This document shows positions 1 to 6,687 of a stretch of DNA of 7,446 nucleotides, one piece after another; position 1 is the stretch's first letter; each line of letters begins with the position of its first letter. A program made the translations under genes and the position numbers. The notes beneath the pieces are model-generated. The model saw nothing but the letters and a program-made list of their open reading frames with translations, ran no database searches and was not told the DNA's origin. Origin of the DNA: Methyloglobulus sp. (GTDB taxonomy: Bacteria > Pseudomonadota > Gammaproteobacteria > Methylococcales > Methylomonadaceae); NCBI GenBank assembly GCA_013140405.1, contig JABFSV010000095.1, positions 1 to 7,446 of the forward strand, in the 5' to 3' direction.

Positions 1-2525
1 CGGCTTCCTATCGTGGTAATTCTTGCGCTATGCAGGTTGATGTCGTGTTTGTTGAAAACTCGGCCAACTTGGGAGAGCAGCCCTGAGCGGTCAGTCGTAA
101 TAAGCTCCAGGATAGTTTGCTTGTTCAGCGGATCGGGATAGAACTTGATTTTGGTGGGAATAGGGAAGTGCTTGGCTTGTCTGGATTGTCGGTGAATATT
201 TTTGTGTTCTTTTACGTTCTGAAGCAATAGGTTATTACGCAAAACGGCGCAAATATGGTTGATCCGGTACGATTCGTTGATGGGTTCGCCTGATTGTTCA
301 AGCACTTGGAAGGTGTTCAGCACATAATCATCGTTGGTGGTCATGATCCTGGCATCGAGAATGGTAAGTCCCAATTGATCCAGGGTTGCCGTGCTTAAGG
401 AAAATACCGCACCCACATTTTTAGCATAAATAAAGATTTCTGCGCTGCCCCGACGGGTTTGTGCGCGCAGCATAACCAAAGGCAAGTCGGTTTCATTGGC
501 TGATGCAATAGCAGACGTATGCCAGATGATTTCATCGCTTGAATAACGCAAGAAATAATCATCGCTAACGTGTTGCCATAGCTTATCAAGTATTAATTCT
601 GAGAAACCTAGCCTAATAAGCTCATCAGTCGCTTCATTCTTGTGTTCCTGAATACGGTCATTTAAGGCCAATGGGTTTTGTAATCCCCTGCGTAATGCGT
701 TGTGCGATGCCGAGTAAAGTTCTTTTAGCAGCGAATCCTTCCAGGAATTCCATAGTTCAGGATTAGTTGCGCGGATGTCGGCGACGGTCAGCAGGTATAT
801 ATGGTTAAGATATTCGACGCTACCGACTTTTTGGGCAAATTCATGGATAACATCGGGATCGCTAATGTCCTTTCGTTGCGCGGTCATGGACATGACCAAA
901 TGGTTGCGTACCAGCCAAGTGACGAGTTTGGTGTCATGCGAAGAAAAATCGTGTTGGCGGCAAAAATCCCTGGCAATTTCCTCGCCTATCGTCGAATGGT
1001 CACCGTTCCGTCCTTTGGCAATATCATGGAATAGCGCCGCAATAAATAGGATTTCCTGCTTGTTGATTAATGAAAAAATATCATTGCATAATGGCAATTC
1101 ATGCTTGTGCTTGTCGATTGAAAAGCGACGCAGGTTGCGGATAACGAAGAGTGTATGTGCATCCACCGTATAGATATGGAACAAATCATACTGCATACGG
1201 GCGACGATATTGGCGAAACTTGGGAGGTAAGCCGCTAAGATTCCGTAGCGGTTCATTCGCCTCAATTGCGTGGTGATGCCATGTGGCTGACGGAATATTT
1301 CCATAAACAAATGGTTTGCAGCCTTGTTTTCACGAAATGAATCGTCGATAAGGTGCAGATTTTTTCGGATTAGCCGAATCGTAGTGGCTCGTATGCCTTT
1401 AAGCGCCGTGTTTTTTTGCAGGATCAGAAAAATCTCAAGCAACGCCAGGGGTTGGTTTTCAAAGACCGTTTCGTCCTTGGCTTCAATGTACTTATTGATG
1501 ACAACAAAATGGTTGTTTAGAGGCTCAGCTTCCTTGCTGGCTTCGCCGAGGACAAAGCGTTCGTTGAACAGTTGCAGCAGCATTTCATTGAGTCGTTGCA
1601 GTTCAAGGATGGTCTTGAAATAAAACTGCATGAACTTCTCGACATCCTCGTTGTACTTCTGGTTTTCGGTGCTGAAACCGAATTGCCGGGCGAGGTCGCG
1701 CTGGTAATCAAAAATTAGCCGGTCTTCGCTGCGTCCAGTAAGCAGATGCAAGGCATAGCGTATCCGCCACAATACGTGCAGGGCGGAAATGAGTTGTTTG
1801 TATTCAGATTCGGGCAAAAAGCCATATTGGATCAATTCCCGCAAGGTTTTGGAATTGTACTGCCGCTTAAATACCCAGGTGATGACCTGCATGTCGCGCA
1901 AACCGCCGGGTCCCTCTTTAACGTTGGGTTCGAGGTTATAGGCAGTGTCGTGGTATTTCGCGTAACGTTGTTGTTGCTCCAGCATTTTTGCGGCAAAAAA
2001 CTGGTCGGAAGGCCAAATTTTATCCGGCGTTATTTCATCTCTTAACTTCTGGCAAAGTGCTGTGTTTCCAGTAATTAAGCGGTTTTCCATCATGCTGGTC
2101 ATGATGGTCTGGTCTTCTAATGCGGCGGCCACGCATTGCTCAACCGACCGTACACTTTGCCCAGGTTTTAGCCCTATATCCCAAAGAAAAGTAAGGAAAT
2201 TGGTGAGCATCTCCTGATAATCGGAAACGCTCCCAGAATCCAGCAGGATGACAATATCAATATCGGAATGCGGGAACAGTTCCCGCCGACCATAACCACC
2301 AACGGCAATCAGGCAGAGGTTTTCTGCTTTGTCAGCAAGAAAATGCTGCCAGCTAGTGGTCAGGATGTCATCGATAAAATCAGATTTTTCCCTTAGTAAG
2401 TCTTTGACAGACTGGTGCGGGTCAAATTTTTCTTGAAGTTCATAATTCTTTTGTTTGATAAGTTGCTTAAATTCCTGCAACTTTTCATTTCCAGAAATTC
2501 GGTTGGAAGCGACGGATTTATTCAT
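1..2525 (-). CDS. glnD: PII uridylyltransferase / uridylyl-removing enzyme GlnD (3' end cut by window)
   Basis: GlnD adds UMP to PII (GlnB/GlnK) when glutamine is low and removes it when glutamine is high, so it is a cytoplasmic nitrogen sensor. I translated the minus strand from the ATG at 2525-2523 and found 841 codons with no stop. The nucleotidyltransferase domain carries GGYGRRELFPHSDID at residues 76-90, with catalytic-type D88 and D90. NVKEGPGGLRD follows at 201-211. The HD hydrolase domain has FHIYTVD near H450, HD at 500-501 and GDH ending at H510. The first ACT domain begins near LDARI (D724), and the second begins near TILEL (T804) and runs off the window. Family members are about 850-900 residues, so only a few tens of residues are missing. 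The start overlaps the map stop as ATGA. An AGGAAG lies about 13 bases upstream inside map, which suggests coupled translation. All three functional domain types are intact. Confidence 0.97.
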   Translation of the reverse strand, partial: MNKSVASNRISGNEKLQEFKQLIKQKNYELQEKFDPHQSVKDLLREKSDFIDDILTTSWQHFLADKAENLCLIAVGGYGRRELFPHSDIDIVILLDSGSVSDYQEMLTNFLTFLWDIGLKPGQSVRSVEQCVAAALEDQTIMTSMMENRLITGNTALCQKLRDEITPDKIWPSDQFFAAKMLEQQQRYAKYHDTAYNLEPNVKEGPGGLRDMQVITWVFKRQYNSKTLRELIQYGFLPESEYKQLISALHVLWRIRYALHLLTGRSEDRLIFDYQRDLARQFGFSTENQKYNEDVEKFMQFYFKTILELQRLNEMLLQLFNERFVLGEASKEAEPLNNHFVVINKYIEAKDETVFENQPLALLEIFLILQKNTALKGIRATTIRLIRKNLHLIDDSFRENKAANHLFMEIFRQPHGITTQLRRMNRYGILAAYLPSFANIVARMQYDLFHIYTVDAHTLFVIRNLRRFSIDKHKHELPLCNDIFSLINKQEILFIAALFHDIAKGRNGDHSTIGEEIARDFCRQHDFSSHDTKLVTWLVRNHLVMSMTAQRKDISDPDVIHEFAQKVGSVEYLNHIYLLTVADIRATNPELWNSWKDSLLKELYSASHNALRRGLQNPLALNDRIQEHKNEATDELIRLGFSELILDKLWQHVSDDYFLRYSSDEIIWHTSAIASANETDLPLVMLRAQTRRGSAEIFIYAKNVGAVFSLSTATLDQLGLTILDARIMTTNDDYVLNTFQVLEQSGEPINESYRINHICAVLRNNLLLQNVKEHKNIHRQSRQAKHFPIPTKIKFYPDPLNKQTILELITTDRSGLLSQVGRVFNKHDINLHSARITTIGS

Positions 2526-3295
2526 ACCAAATCAGTTTCTTCCTGGCGTAGCGTCAGGATTTCGTAGCCCTGTTCAGTGACTAGTACAGTGTGTTCCCAT
2601 TGGGCGGATAGGCTGTGGTCTTTAGTGACTGCTGTCCAGCCGTCTGACAAAACTTTAACATGTCGTTTACCCTGATTAAGCATGGGTTCGACAGTGATAA
2701 TCATGCCGGCTTCAAGGATTTCACCTTCGCCGGCTTTGCCATAATGCAGGACGTGAGGGTCTTCATGGAAGTTTTTGCCAATGCCGTGTCCACAAAACTC
2801 CCTGACGACCGAATAGCGGTTGGCCTCTGCGTAGGTTTGGATCGCATGGCCTATGTCGCCTAGTGCCGCACCTTGCTTTACTTGCTTAATGCCGAGATAC
2901 ATGGCTTCCTGCGTGATCTTGATTAGGCGTTTGGCATGGGGGCTAACCTCGCCTACGCAGAACATTTTGCTGGTGTCGCCGTGATAGCCATCCTTAATAA
3001 TGGTGATATCGACATTGATAATATCGCCGACTTTAAGTTTTTTGTCGCAAGGAATGCCATGGCATACCGTGTGATTGATGGATGTGCAGATGGATTTTGG
3101 AAAGCCCCGGTAATTAAGCGGGGCAGGGACAGTGCCTTGGACATTAACAATATAATCATGACAAATTGAGTTTAATTCGTCCGTCGTCACTCCTGGGGCA
3201 ATATGAGGTTCAATCATTTCCAAGACTTCGGCGGCCAGCTTTCCGGCGACCCGCATTTTCTCAATTTCGTTTTCGGTTTTAATGATGATGGGCAT
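2522..3295 (-). CDS. map: Type I methionine aminopeptidase
   Basis: This metalloenzyme removes the N-terminal methionine from nascent proteins in the cytoplasm. The protein has 257 residues, close to the roughly 264 of E. coli Map. The pita-bread fold ligands are all present: D96 (in NVDIT), D107 (HGDTSK), H170 (GHGIG), E203 (VEPM) and E234 (WEHT). The family histidines H79 (CHGIP) and H177 are also there. The start is supported by the family-typical opening IKTENEIEKMRVAGKLAAEV directly after MPII. The gene is first in a map-glnD transcription unit divergent from rpsB, the arrangement seen in E. coli. The bases before the ATG read CTGTTCTTCC on the coding strand and contain no Shine-Dalgarno sequence. 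The upstream leader is instead a repeat element (3304-3391). The stop overlaps the glnD start by four bases. Confidence 0.97.
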   Translation of the reverse strand: MPIIIKTENEIEKMRVAGKLAAEVLEMIEPHIAPGVTTDELNSICHDYIVNVQGTVPAPLNYRGFPKSICTSINHTVCHGIPCDKKLKVGDIINVDITIIKDGYHGDTSKMFCVGEVSPHAKRLIKITQEAMYLGIKQVKQGAALGDIGHAIQTYAEANRYSVVREFCGHGIGKNFHEDPHVLHYGKAGEGEILEAGMIITVEPMLNQGKRHVKVLSDGWTAVTKDHSLSAQWEHTVLVTEQGYEILTLRQEETDLV

Positions 3296-3303
3296 GGAAG
3301 AAC

Positions 3304-3391
3304 AGGTTCAAGGTTCAAGGTTCAGGGTACAAAGATAAGGATATGGGGCAAAAACATGCTGTTTTTGACCTTGAACCCTGAACCTTGTACC
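3304..3391. repeat. Imperfect palindrome built of GGTTCAA-type heptamers
   Basis: The left arm begins with three tandem AGGTTCA units (3304-3324), continuing into a GGTACAA variant (3326-3332). The right arm (3371-3391) reads TTGAACC, CTGAACC, TTGTACC. Bases 3312-3332 pair with 3371-3391 over 21 positions, with only a T-T (3315/3388) and an A-A (3329/3374) mismatch. Inside the loop lies a second perfect 8-base inverted repeat, CAAAAACA (3349-3356) and TGTTTTTG (3360-3367), around TGC. No open reading frame, transposase-like end or obvious target-site duplication is visible. This looks like an intergenic repeat or small non-coding palindrome of the kind dispersed in many genomes, but copy number cannot be judged from one window. 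It begins 8 bases upstream of the map ATG and would be transcribed in the map leader. Confidence 0.8.
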
Positions 3392-3421
3392 TATAATCTC
3401 CTGAGTTTAACAGAGTTCGGC

Positions 3422-3450
3422 TTGTTGTAAAAAGCTGATTATGGTATAAA
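3422..3450 (+). promoter_or_regulatory. Candidate sigma-70 promoter for rpsB-tsf
   Basis: TTGTTG (3422-3427) is separated by 17 bases from TATAAA (3445-3450). The -10 is preceded by TG one base before it (3442-3443), making an extended -10. Transcription would start near 3457, giving a leader of about 150 bases, similar in length to the long rpsB leader of E. coli. It is the best-spaced promoter in the intergenic region. A TATAAT at 3392-3397 is an alternative with poorer -35 spacing. Confidence 0.55.
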
Positions 3451-3472
3451 GACGAGTTGATTTACACAACAA
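3444..3472 (-). promoter_or_regulatory. Possible divergent promoter for map-glnD
   Basis: On the minus strand TTGTTG (3472-3467) is followed after 17 bases by TTATAC (3449-3444). The -10 occupies almost the same bases as the rpsB -10 on the other strand. The match is moderate, and AT-rich DNA gives such matches by chance. If real, the map leader would be about 140 bases long and would carry the whole palindromic repeat. Confidence 0.25.
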
Positions 3473-3606
3473 AAATACTCACGCCTATCGTCACGCTTGG
3501 TAGGGTGCTGGCCTTGACTTGTTAAGGCTGGTTATCAGGCGGGATAAGCGGAGGCTTAACCCAACCCGAAACCAAGGTTTCGGAAATACAATCTTAGGAG
3601 AAATGA
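3457..3606 (+). promoter_or_regulatory. Structured rpsB mRNA leader, candidate S2 autoregulatory region
   Basis: Four local stems can be drawn. The first is CAC(G)CCTA 3480-3487 with TAGGGTG 3501-3507, with a bulged G. The second is GCCTTGA 3511-3517 with TTAAGGC 3522-3528, including one G-U pair. The third is TTATC 3532-3536 with GATAA 3543-3547. The fourth is CCGAAAC 3566-3572 with GTTTCGG 3577-3583. An alternative pairing, GTTAAG 3521-3526 with CTTAAC 3555-3560, would break the second stem and enclose the third. AGGAG (3596-3600) lies 6 bases before the rpsB ATG. In E. coli, S2 represses rpsB-tsf through its leader. That the same happens here is inference from position and foldability. The 5' boundary depends on the predicted promoter. 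Confidence 0.5.
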
Positions 3607-4347
3607 ATGTCGGCAGTATCAATGCGTCAAATGCTTGAAGCGGGAGTCCATTTTGGGCACCAAACCCGTTATTGGAATCCAAAAATGGCTAATTACCTGT
3701 TCGGTTCCCGTAACAAGATCCATATCATCAATCTGGAAAAAACGCTTCCAATGTACAATGACGCGATGAACTATCTGGGTCAAATGGCAGCAAACAAGGG
3801 GACTGTACTGTTTGTTGGCACCAAGAAATCAGCACGCAAAACTGTTGCGGAAGAAGCATTGCGTTGCGGAATGCCTTATGTTAATCACCGGTGGCTGGGC
3901 GGCATGTTGACCAACTTTAAAACCATAAAAAAATCAGTATCACGCCTTAAAGAACTGGAAGCCATGAAGGCTGATGGCACTTTATATCAACGCTTTGGCA
4001 AAAAAGAAGCTTTGGGCATGGAGCGCGAACTGGAAAAGCTGGAGCGCAGCTTAGGCGGTATCAAGGATATGAAAGGCGTTCCCGATGTGATTTTTGTCAT
4101 GGATGTCGGTTACGAAAAAAATGCGATCTGCGAAGCAAAAAAATTAGGTATTCCTGTGGTGGGCGTTGTTGATTCCAACAATTCACCAGAGGATGTTGAT
4201 TATATTATTCCTGGTAATGATGATTCAATCCGGGCGGTAAAGCTCTATTGTGAAGGCGTTTCCGCAGCGGTTAACGATGCGAAGTCAGCCGCTTTGGGCT
4301 TGTCCGCAAAAGTTGATGATTTCGTTGAGGAAACAACAGCAGAATAA
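3607..4347 (+). CDS. rpsB: 30S ribosomal protein S2
   Basis: S2 is a late-assembling protein of the small ribosomal subunit and helps S1 bind. The 246-residue product opens like E. coli S2, with [15 protein letters not shown] at residues 13-27. It contains NLEKT at 42-46, [10 protein letters not shown] at 94-103 and the family signature region starting PDVIFVMD at 159. The lysine- and glutamate-rich stretch at about 105-150 corresponds to the protruding coiled-coil insertion. The length is close to the roughly 240 residues usual for the family. AGGAG 6 bases upstream sets the start. An overlapping ATG at 3603 is in another frame and leads to a short open frame only. The C-terminal tail is acidic (VEETTAE). 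The gene leads the rightward cluster, after a long leader and before tsf. Confidence 0.99.
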   Translation: MSAVSMRQMLEAGVHFGHQTRYWNPKMANYLFGSRNKIHIINLEKTLPMYNDAMNYLGQMAANKGTVLFVGTKKSARKTVAEEALRCGMPYVNHRWLGGMLTNFKTIKKSVSRLKELEAMKADGTLYQRFGKKEALGMERELEKLERSLGGIKDMKGVPDVIFVMDVGYEKNAICEAKKLGIPVVGVVDSNNSPEDVDYIIPGNDDSIRAVKLYCEGVSAAVNDAKSAALGLSAKVDDFVEETTAE

Positions 4348-4367
4348 CAAGCTGATTAGTTTAAGTT

Positions 4368-4386
4368 AACCGCTTATGTGGCGGTT
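4368..4386 (+). other. Hairpin in the rpsB-tsf spacer
   Basis: AACCGC (4368-4373) is complementary to GCGGTT (4381-4386) around a 7-base loop, starting 20 bases after the rpsB stop. There is no T-run behind it, so it is not a terminator alone. It could protect the rpsB 3' end or act with the second hairpin at 4406-4430. Confidence 0.5.
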
Positions 4387-4405
4387 GCAGAAATAATTAG
4401 TCAAT

Positions 4406-4432
4406 AAACGCCTCCTAAATGGGGGCGTTTTT
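4406..4432 (+). terminator. Attenuator-like intrinsic terminator between rpsB and tsf
   Basis: AAACGCCTCC (4406-4415) pairs with GGGGGCGTTT (4421-4430) over 10 positions, including one T-G wobble, around a TAAAT loop. A five-T run spans 4428-4432. tsf has no obvious promoter of its own, so partial read-through is likely. A terminator-like hairpin at this point is also known in the E. coli rpsB-tsf operon, where it makes S2 mRNA more abundant than rpsB-tsf mRNA. Confidence 0.7.
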
Positions 4433-4463
4433 ATAGAGTTAAACACTAAGAGATTATAGAGAT

Positions 4464-5351
4464 ATGAGCGAGACAATTAGCGCGGCAATGGTCAAGGAAC
4501 TGCGTGAGCGCACAAGTTCCGGCATGATGGAATGCAAGAAAGCCTTGGTTGAAGCCAATGGCGACATGGAACTGGCTATTGAGAATATGCGTAAATCCGG
4601 CCTGGCCAAGGCTGACAAAAAATCAGGCCGCATTGCGGCAGAAGGAATTATTGGCGTTAAAGTCAGTGAAGACGGTAAAACTGTCGTTATGGTTGATGTT
4701 AACTGTGAGACGGATTTTGTTGCTAAAGCCGATGATTTCGTTAAATTCGTCAATAGCATCACTACTGCTTTATTGGTTGCGCCTGTTGCAACTGACGATG
4801 ATTTGCTGGCTATGAAGCTAGAAGATGGGCAAACAGTTGAAGAATTACGCAGAACTCTAATTTCTAAGTTGGGCGAAAATATAGCTGTACGGCGTTTTCA
4901 AAAATATCAGGCCGCAACGGGCGGGACTGCTTGCTATTTGCACGGCACCAAGATTGGCGTGATTGTTGAATTGGCTGCAGCCAATCCAGAACTTGGCAAA
5001 GACATTGCCATGCACATCGCTGCAAGTAAGCCGATTTGTGTGTCCGAAGACCAAGTTTCGCCAGAAATTATCGAAAAAGAAAAAGAAATTTTCAGGGCAC
5101 AAGCGGCTGAAAGTGGAAAGCCTGCCGACATTATTGAGAAAATGATTGTCGGTCGTATTAGCAAGTTTTTTGCCGAAATCACTTTGTTAGGCCAGCCGTT
5201 CATCAAGGATGACAAGCTGACGGTAGGTAAATTAGCTGCCTCGAAAGACAATAATGTCGTGCGTTTTGTCCGCTTTGAAGTCGGCGAAGGCATCGAGAAA
5301 AAAGAAGAAAATTTTGCCGAAGAAGTGATGGCGCAAGTCAGAGGCAGTTAA
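4464..5351 (+). CDS. tsf: Translation elongation factor EF-Ts
   Basis: EF-Ts is the nucleotide exchange factor that releases GDP from EF-Tu. The product has 295 residues against 283 in E. coli. The N-terminal UBA-like domain carries LRERTSSGMMECKKAL (13-28). The CETDFVA motif (81-87), whose D84 and F85 correspond to the Asp-Phe pair that enters EF-Tu near its Mg2+ site, is intact. HGTKIGVIVEL (160-170) begins the C-terminal half of the core, and GQPFIKD (243-249) lies near the C-terminus. The start is supported by the family opening AAMVKELRERT. Ribosome-binding sequence is weak: AAGAGA (4448-4453) 10 bases upstream is the best match. The gene lies 116 bases after rpsB, behind two hairpins, and is probably expressed by read-through from the rpsB promoter. 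Confidence 0.99.
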   Translation: MSETISAAMVKELRERTSSGMMECKKALVEANGDMELAIENMRKSGLAKADKKSGRIAAEGIIGVKVSEDGKTVVMVDVNCETDFVAKADDFVKFVNSITTALLVAPVATDDDLLAMKLEDGQTVEELRRTLISKLGENIAVRRFQKYQAATGGTACYLHGTKIGVIVELAAANPELGKDIAMHIAASKPICVSEDQVSPEIIEKEKEIFRAQAAESGKPADIIEKMIVGRISKFFAEITLLGQPFIKDDKLTVGKLAASKDNNVVRFVRFEVGEGIEKKEENFAEEVMAQVRGS

Positions 5352-5394
5352 TCTGATAAGTGCTAGGCCCAAACCAACCGAAATTTAATCGCCC

Positions 5395-6114
5395 ATGACC
5401 AACACAATTTGCCAAAGAATATTGCTGAAATTAAGTGGTGAAGCCCTTATGAGCGAAGCCGGAAGCATTGATGCTGATATTCTCAAGCGTTTGGCTTTGG
5501 AGATTATCGAGTTATGCGGCATGGGCATTCAGGTCGGCTTGGTTATTGGCGGCGGTAATATTCTGAGGGGGGCTCAAAAAGCTTCCGAAGGCTTGGATCG
5601 GGTGACTGGTGACCAGATGGGAATGCTGGCAACCGTGATTAACGCGTTGGCTATGCAAGATGCACTGGAACATCTGGGGCAGCCAGTCAGGGTGATGTCA
5701 GCTTTAAAAATCAACCAGGTTTGTGAAGATTATATCCGCCGTCGGGCAGTCCGGCATCTTGAAAAAGGCCGGGTCGTCGTGTTCGCTGCGGGGACAGGAA
5801 ACCCATTCTTTACCACTGATTCAGCCGCTAGTCTCAGGGCTATTGAGATCAATGCCGAACTGATGATTAAGGCGACCAAAGTCAAAGGCGTATATTCTGC
5901 TGATCCCGAAAAAGTGAAAGATGCGATTTTTTACCCGCGTTTAACTTACGATGAGGCTTTGGATCAACGCCTCAACGTGATGGATACCACTGCCCTGGTG
6001 TTATGCCGAGATAACAATGTCCCCATGCGGGTCATGAATATCTTTGAACAAGGCGCAATAAAAAGATTGATGTTGGGCGAAGAGATTGGTTCTCTTATTG
6101 AACGAGGAACGTAA
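5395..6114 (+). CDS. pyrH: UMP kinase
   Basis: PyrH phosphorylates UMP to UDP with ATP in pyrimidine nucleotide synthesis. It is the hexameric bacterial enzyme of the amino acid kinase family. The 239 residues match the family length. Motifs in order are [11 protein letters not shown] (8-18, phosphate-binding lysine K12), IGGGN (51-55), D73 in [15 protein letters not shown] (133-142), KGVYSADP (164-171) and MDTTAL (196-201). The start must be 5395, because an in-frame TAA at 5386-5388 blocks extension and the conserved kinase motif begins at residue 8. No Shine-Dalgarno sequence is present in the preceding 25 bases, which end AATTTAATCGCCC. The gene lies 43 bases after tsf with no terminator visible and one base before frr. 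Confidence 0.99.
   Translation: MTNTICQRILLKLSGEALMSEAGSIDADILKRLALEIIELCGMGIQVGLVIGGGNILRGAQKASEGLDRVTGDQMGMLATVINALAMQDALEHLGQPVRVMSALKINQVCEDYIRRRAVRHLEKGRVVVFAAGTGNPFFTTDSAASLRAIEINAELMIKATKVKGVYSADPEKVKDAIFYPRLTYDEALDQRLNVMDTTALVLCRDNNVPMRVMNIFEQGAIKRLMLGEEIGSLIERGT
6104..6108 (+). promoter_or_regulatory. Ribosome-binding site fixing the frr start
   Basis: GAGGA lies 7 bases before the ATG at 6116 and within the last codons of pyrH. It decides between that ATG and an in-frame TTG at 6086, which would add ten residues that are unlike RRF and would overlap pyrH. Confidence 0.85.
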
Positions 6115-6115
6115 C

Positions 6116-6673
6116 ATGATTAGCGATATCCAACAAGGTGCTGCAACCCGTATGGGCAAAAGCATTGAAGCCCTGAAACATGAGTTCTCCAAAATCAGGA
6201 CGGGGCGTGCCCATCCCAGTTTACTGGATCAAATTACCGTTTCGTACTACGGTAACGAGTCGTCTTTGTCTCAAGTTGCCAATATAGCCGTCGAAGATGC
6301 ACGGACGTTGACTATTACGCCTTGGGAAAAGAATATGGTTCAAGCTATTGAAAAAGCTATATTAAAATCTGATCTTGGCTTAAATCCTGCGACTAATGGC
6401 ATGGTGATCCGTATCCCATTGCCATCGCTAACGGAAGAGCGCCGTCGTAGCTTGGTCAAAGTGGTAAAAAATGAAGCGGAGAACGGTCGGGTTGCGATCA
6501 GGAATATCCGCCGCGATGCCAATGCGGAAATTAAAGAAGCGTTGAAAGAAAAGGTGATATCTGAAGATGAAGCCCACGGCGCAGAAGAAAAAATCCAAAA
6601 ACTGACGGATCAGTACGTTAAAGAAGTCGAGAAATTACTGGAAGCAAAAGAAGCCGACCTGTTGTCAATCTAA
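6116..6673 (+). CDS. frr: Ribosome recycling factor RRF
   Basis: RRF works with EF-G to split the post-termination ribosome and release mRNA and tRNA. From the ATG at 6116 the protein is 185 residues, the standard length. It has the conserved first helix with [15 protein letters not shown] (24-38), then the beta-rich domain II (about residues 31-103). The long C-terminal helices include [15 protein letters not shown] (126-140), containing R132, the equivalent of the essential arginine of E. coli RRF. The C-terminal part is rich in Lys and Glu, as expected for the three-helix bundle. One base separates it from the pyrH stop, so coupled translation is likely, with GAGGA 7 bases upstream. Confidence 0.98.
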   Translation: MISDIQQGAATRMGKSIEALKHEFSKIRTGRAHPSLLDQITVSYYGNESSLSQVANIAVEDARTLTITPWEKNMVQAIEKAILKSDLGLNPATNGMVIRIPLPSLTEERRRSLVKVVKNEAENGRVAIRNIRRDANAEIKEALKEKVISEDEAHGAEEKIQKLTDQYVKEVEKLLEAKEADLLSI

Positions 6674-6674
6674 C

Positions 6675-6680
6675 AAGGAG
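6675..6680 (+). promoter_or_regulatory. Strong ribosome-binding site of uppS
   Basis: AAGGAG lies 7 bases before the ATG at 6688, directly after the frr stop. It is one of the better Shine-Dalgarno matches in the window and supports the chosen uppS start. Confidence 0.8.
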
Positions 6681-6687
6681 TTGGTCG

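Noticed and set aside
775..1173. Plus-strand open frame of 132 codons, with others at 801-1034, 1324-1623 and 1746-2045
   Set aside because: They lie antisense to glnD, whose minus-strand frame is continuous and carries all family motifs. Their products show no recognisable domain or consistent start signals.
3349..3370. Intrinsic terminator at the A/T hairpin within the repeat
   Set aside because: The stem is AT-rich and the T-run lies inside the stem rather than after it, so it lacks terminator form on either strand.
3304..3391. CRISPR array or miniature transposon
   Set aside because: The heptamers have no spacers between them, so it is not a CRISPR array. No target-site duplication or transposon-like terminal motif is visible, so a transposon call is not supported from this window alone.
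3203..3430. Plus-strand open frame of 75 codons spanning the map start and the repeat
   Set aside because: It begins antisense to the conserved N-terminus of map and continues into the repeat, with no recognisable domain.
4454..5293. Minus-strand open frames at 4454-4762, 4857-5102 and 4934-5293
   Set aside because: They are antisense to tsf, a clear EF-Ts gene. Low-complexity Ser/Leu-rich products are typical of shadow frames.
6086..6115. TTG at 6086 as an earlier start for frr
   Set aside because: It would overlap pyrH and add ten residues absent from RRF. The ATG at 6116 has a well-spaced GAGGA and gives the standard 185 residues.
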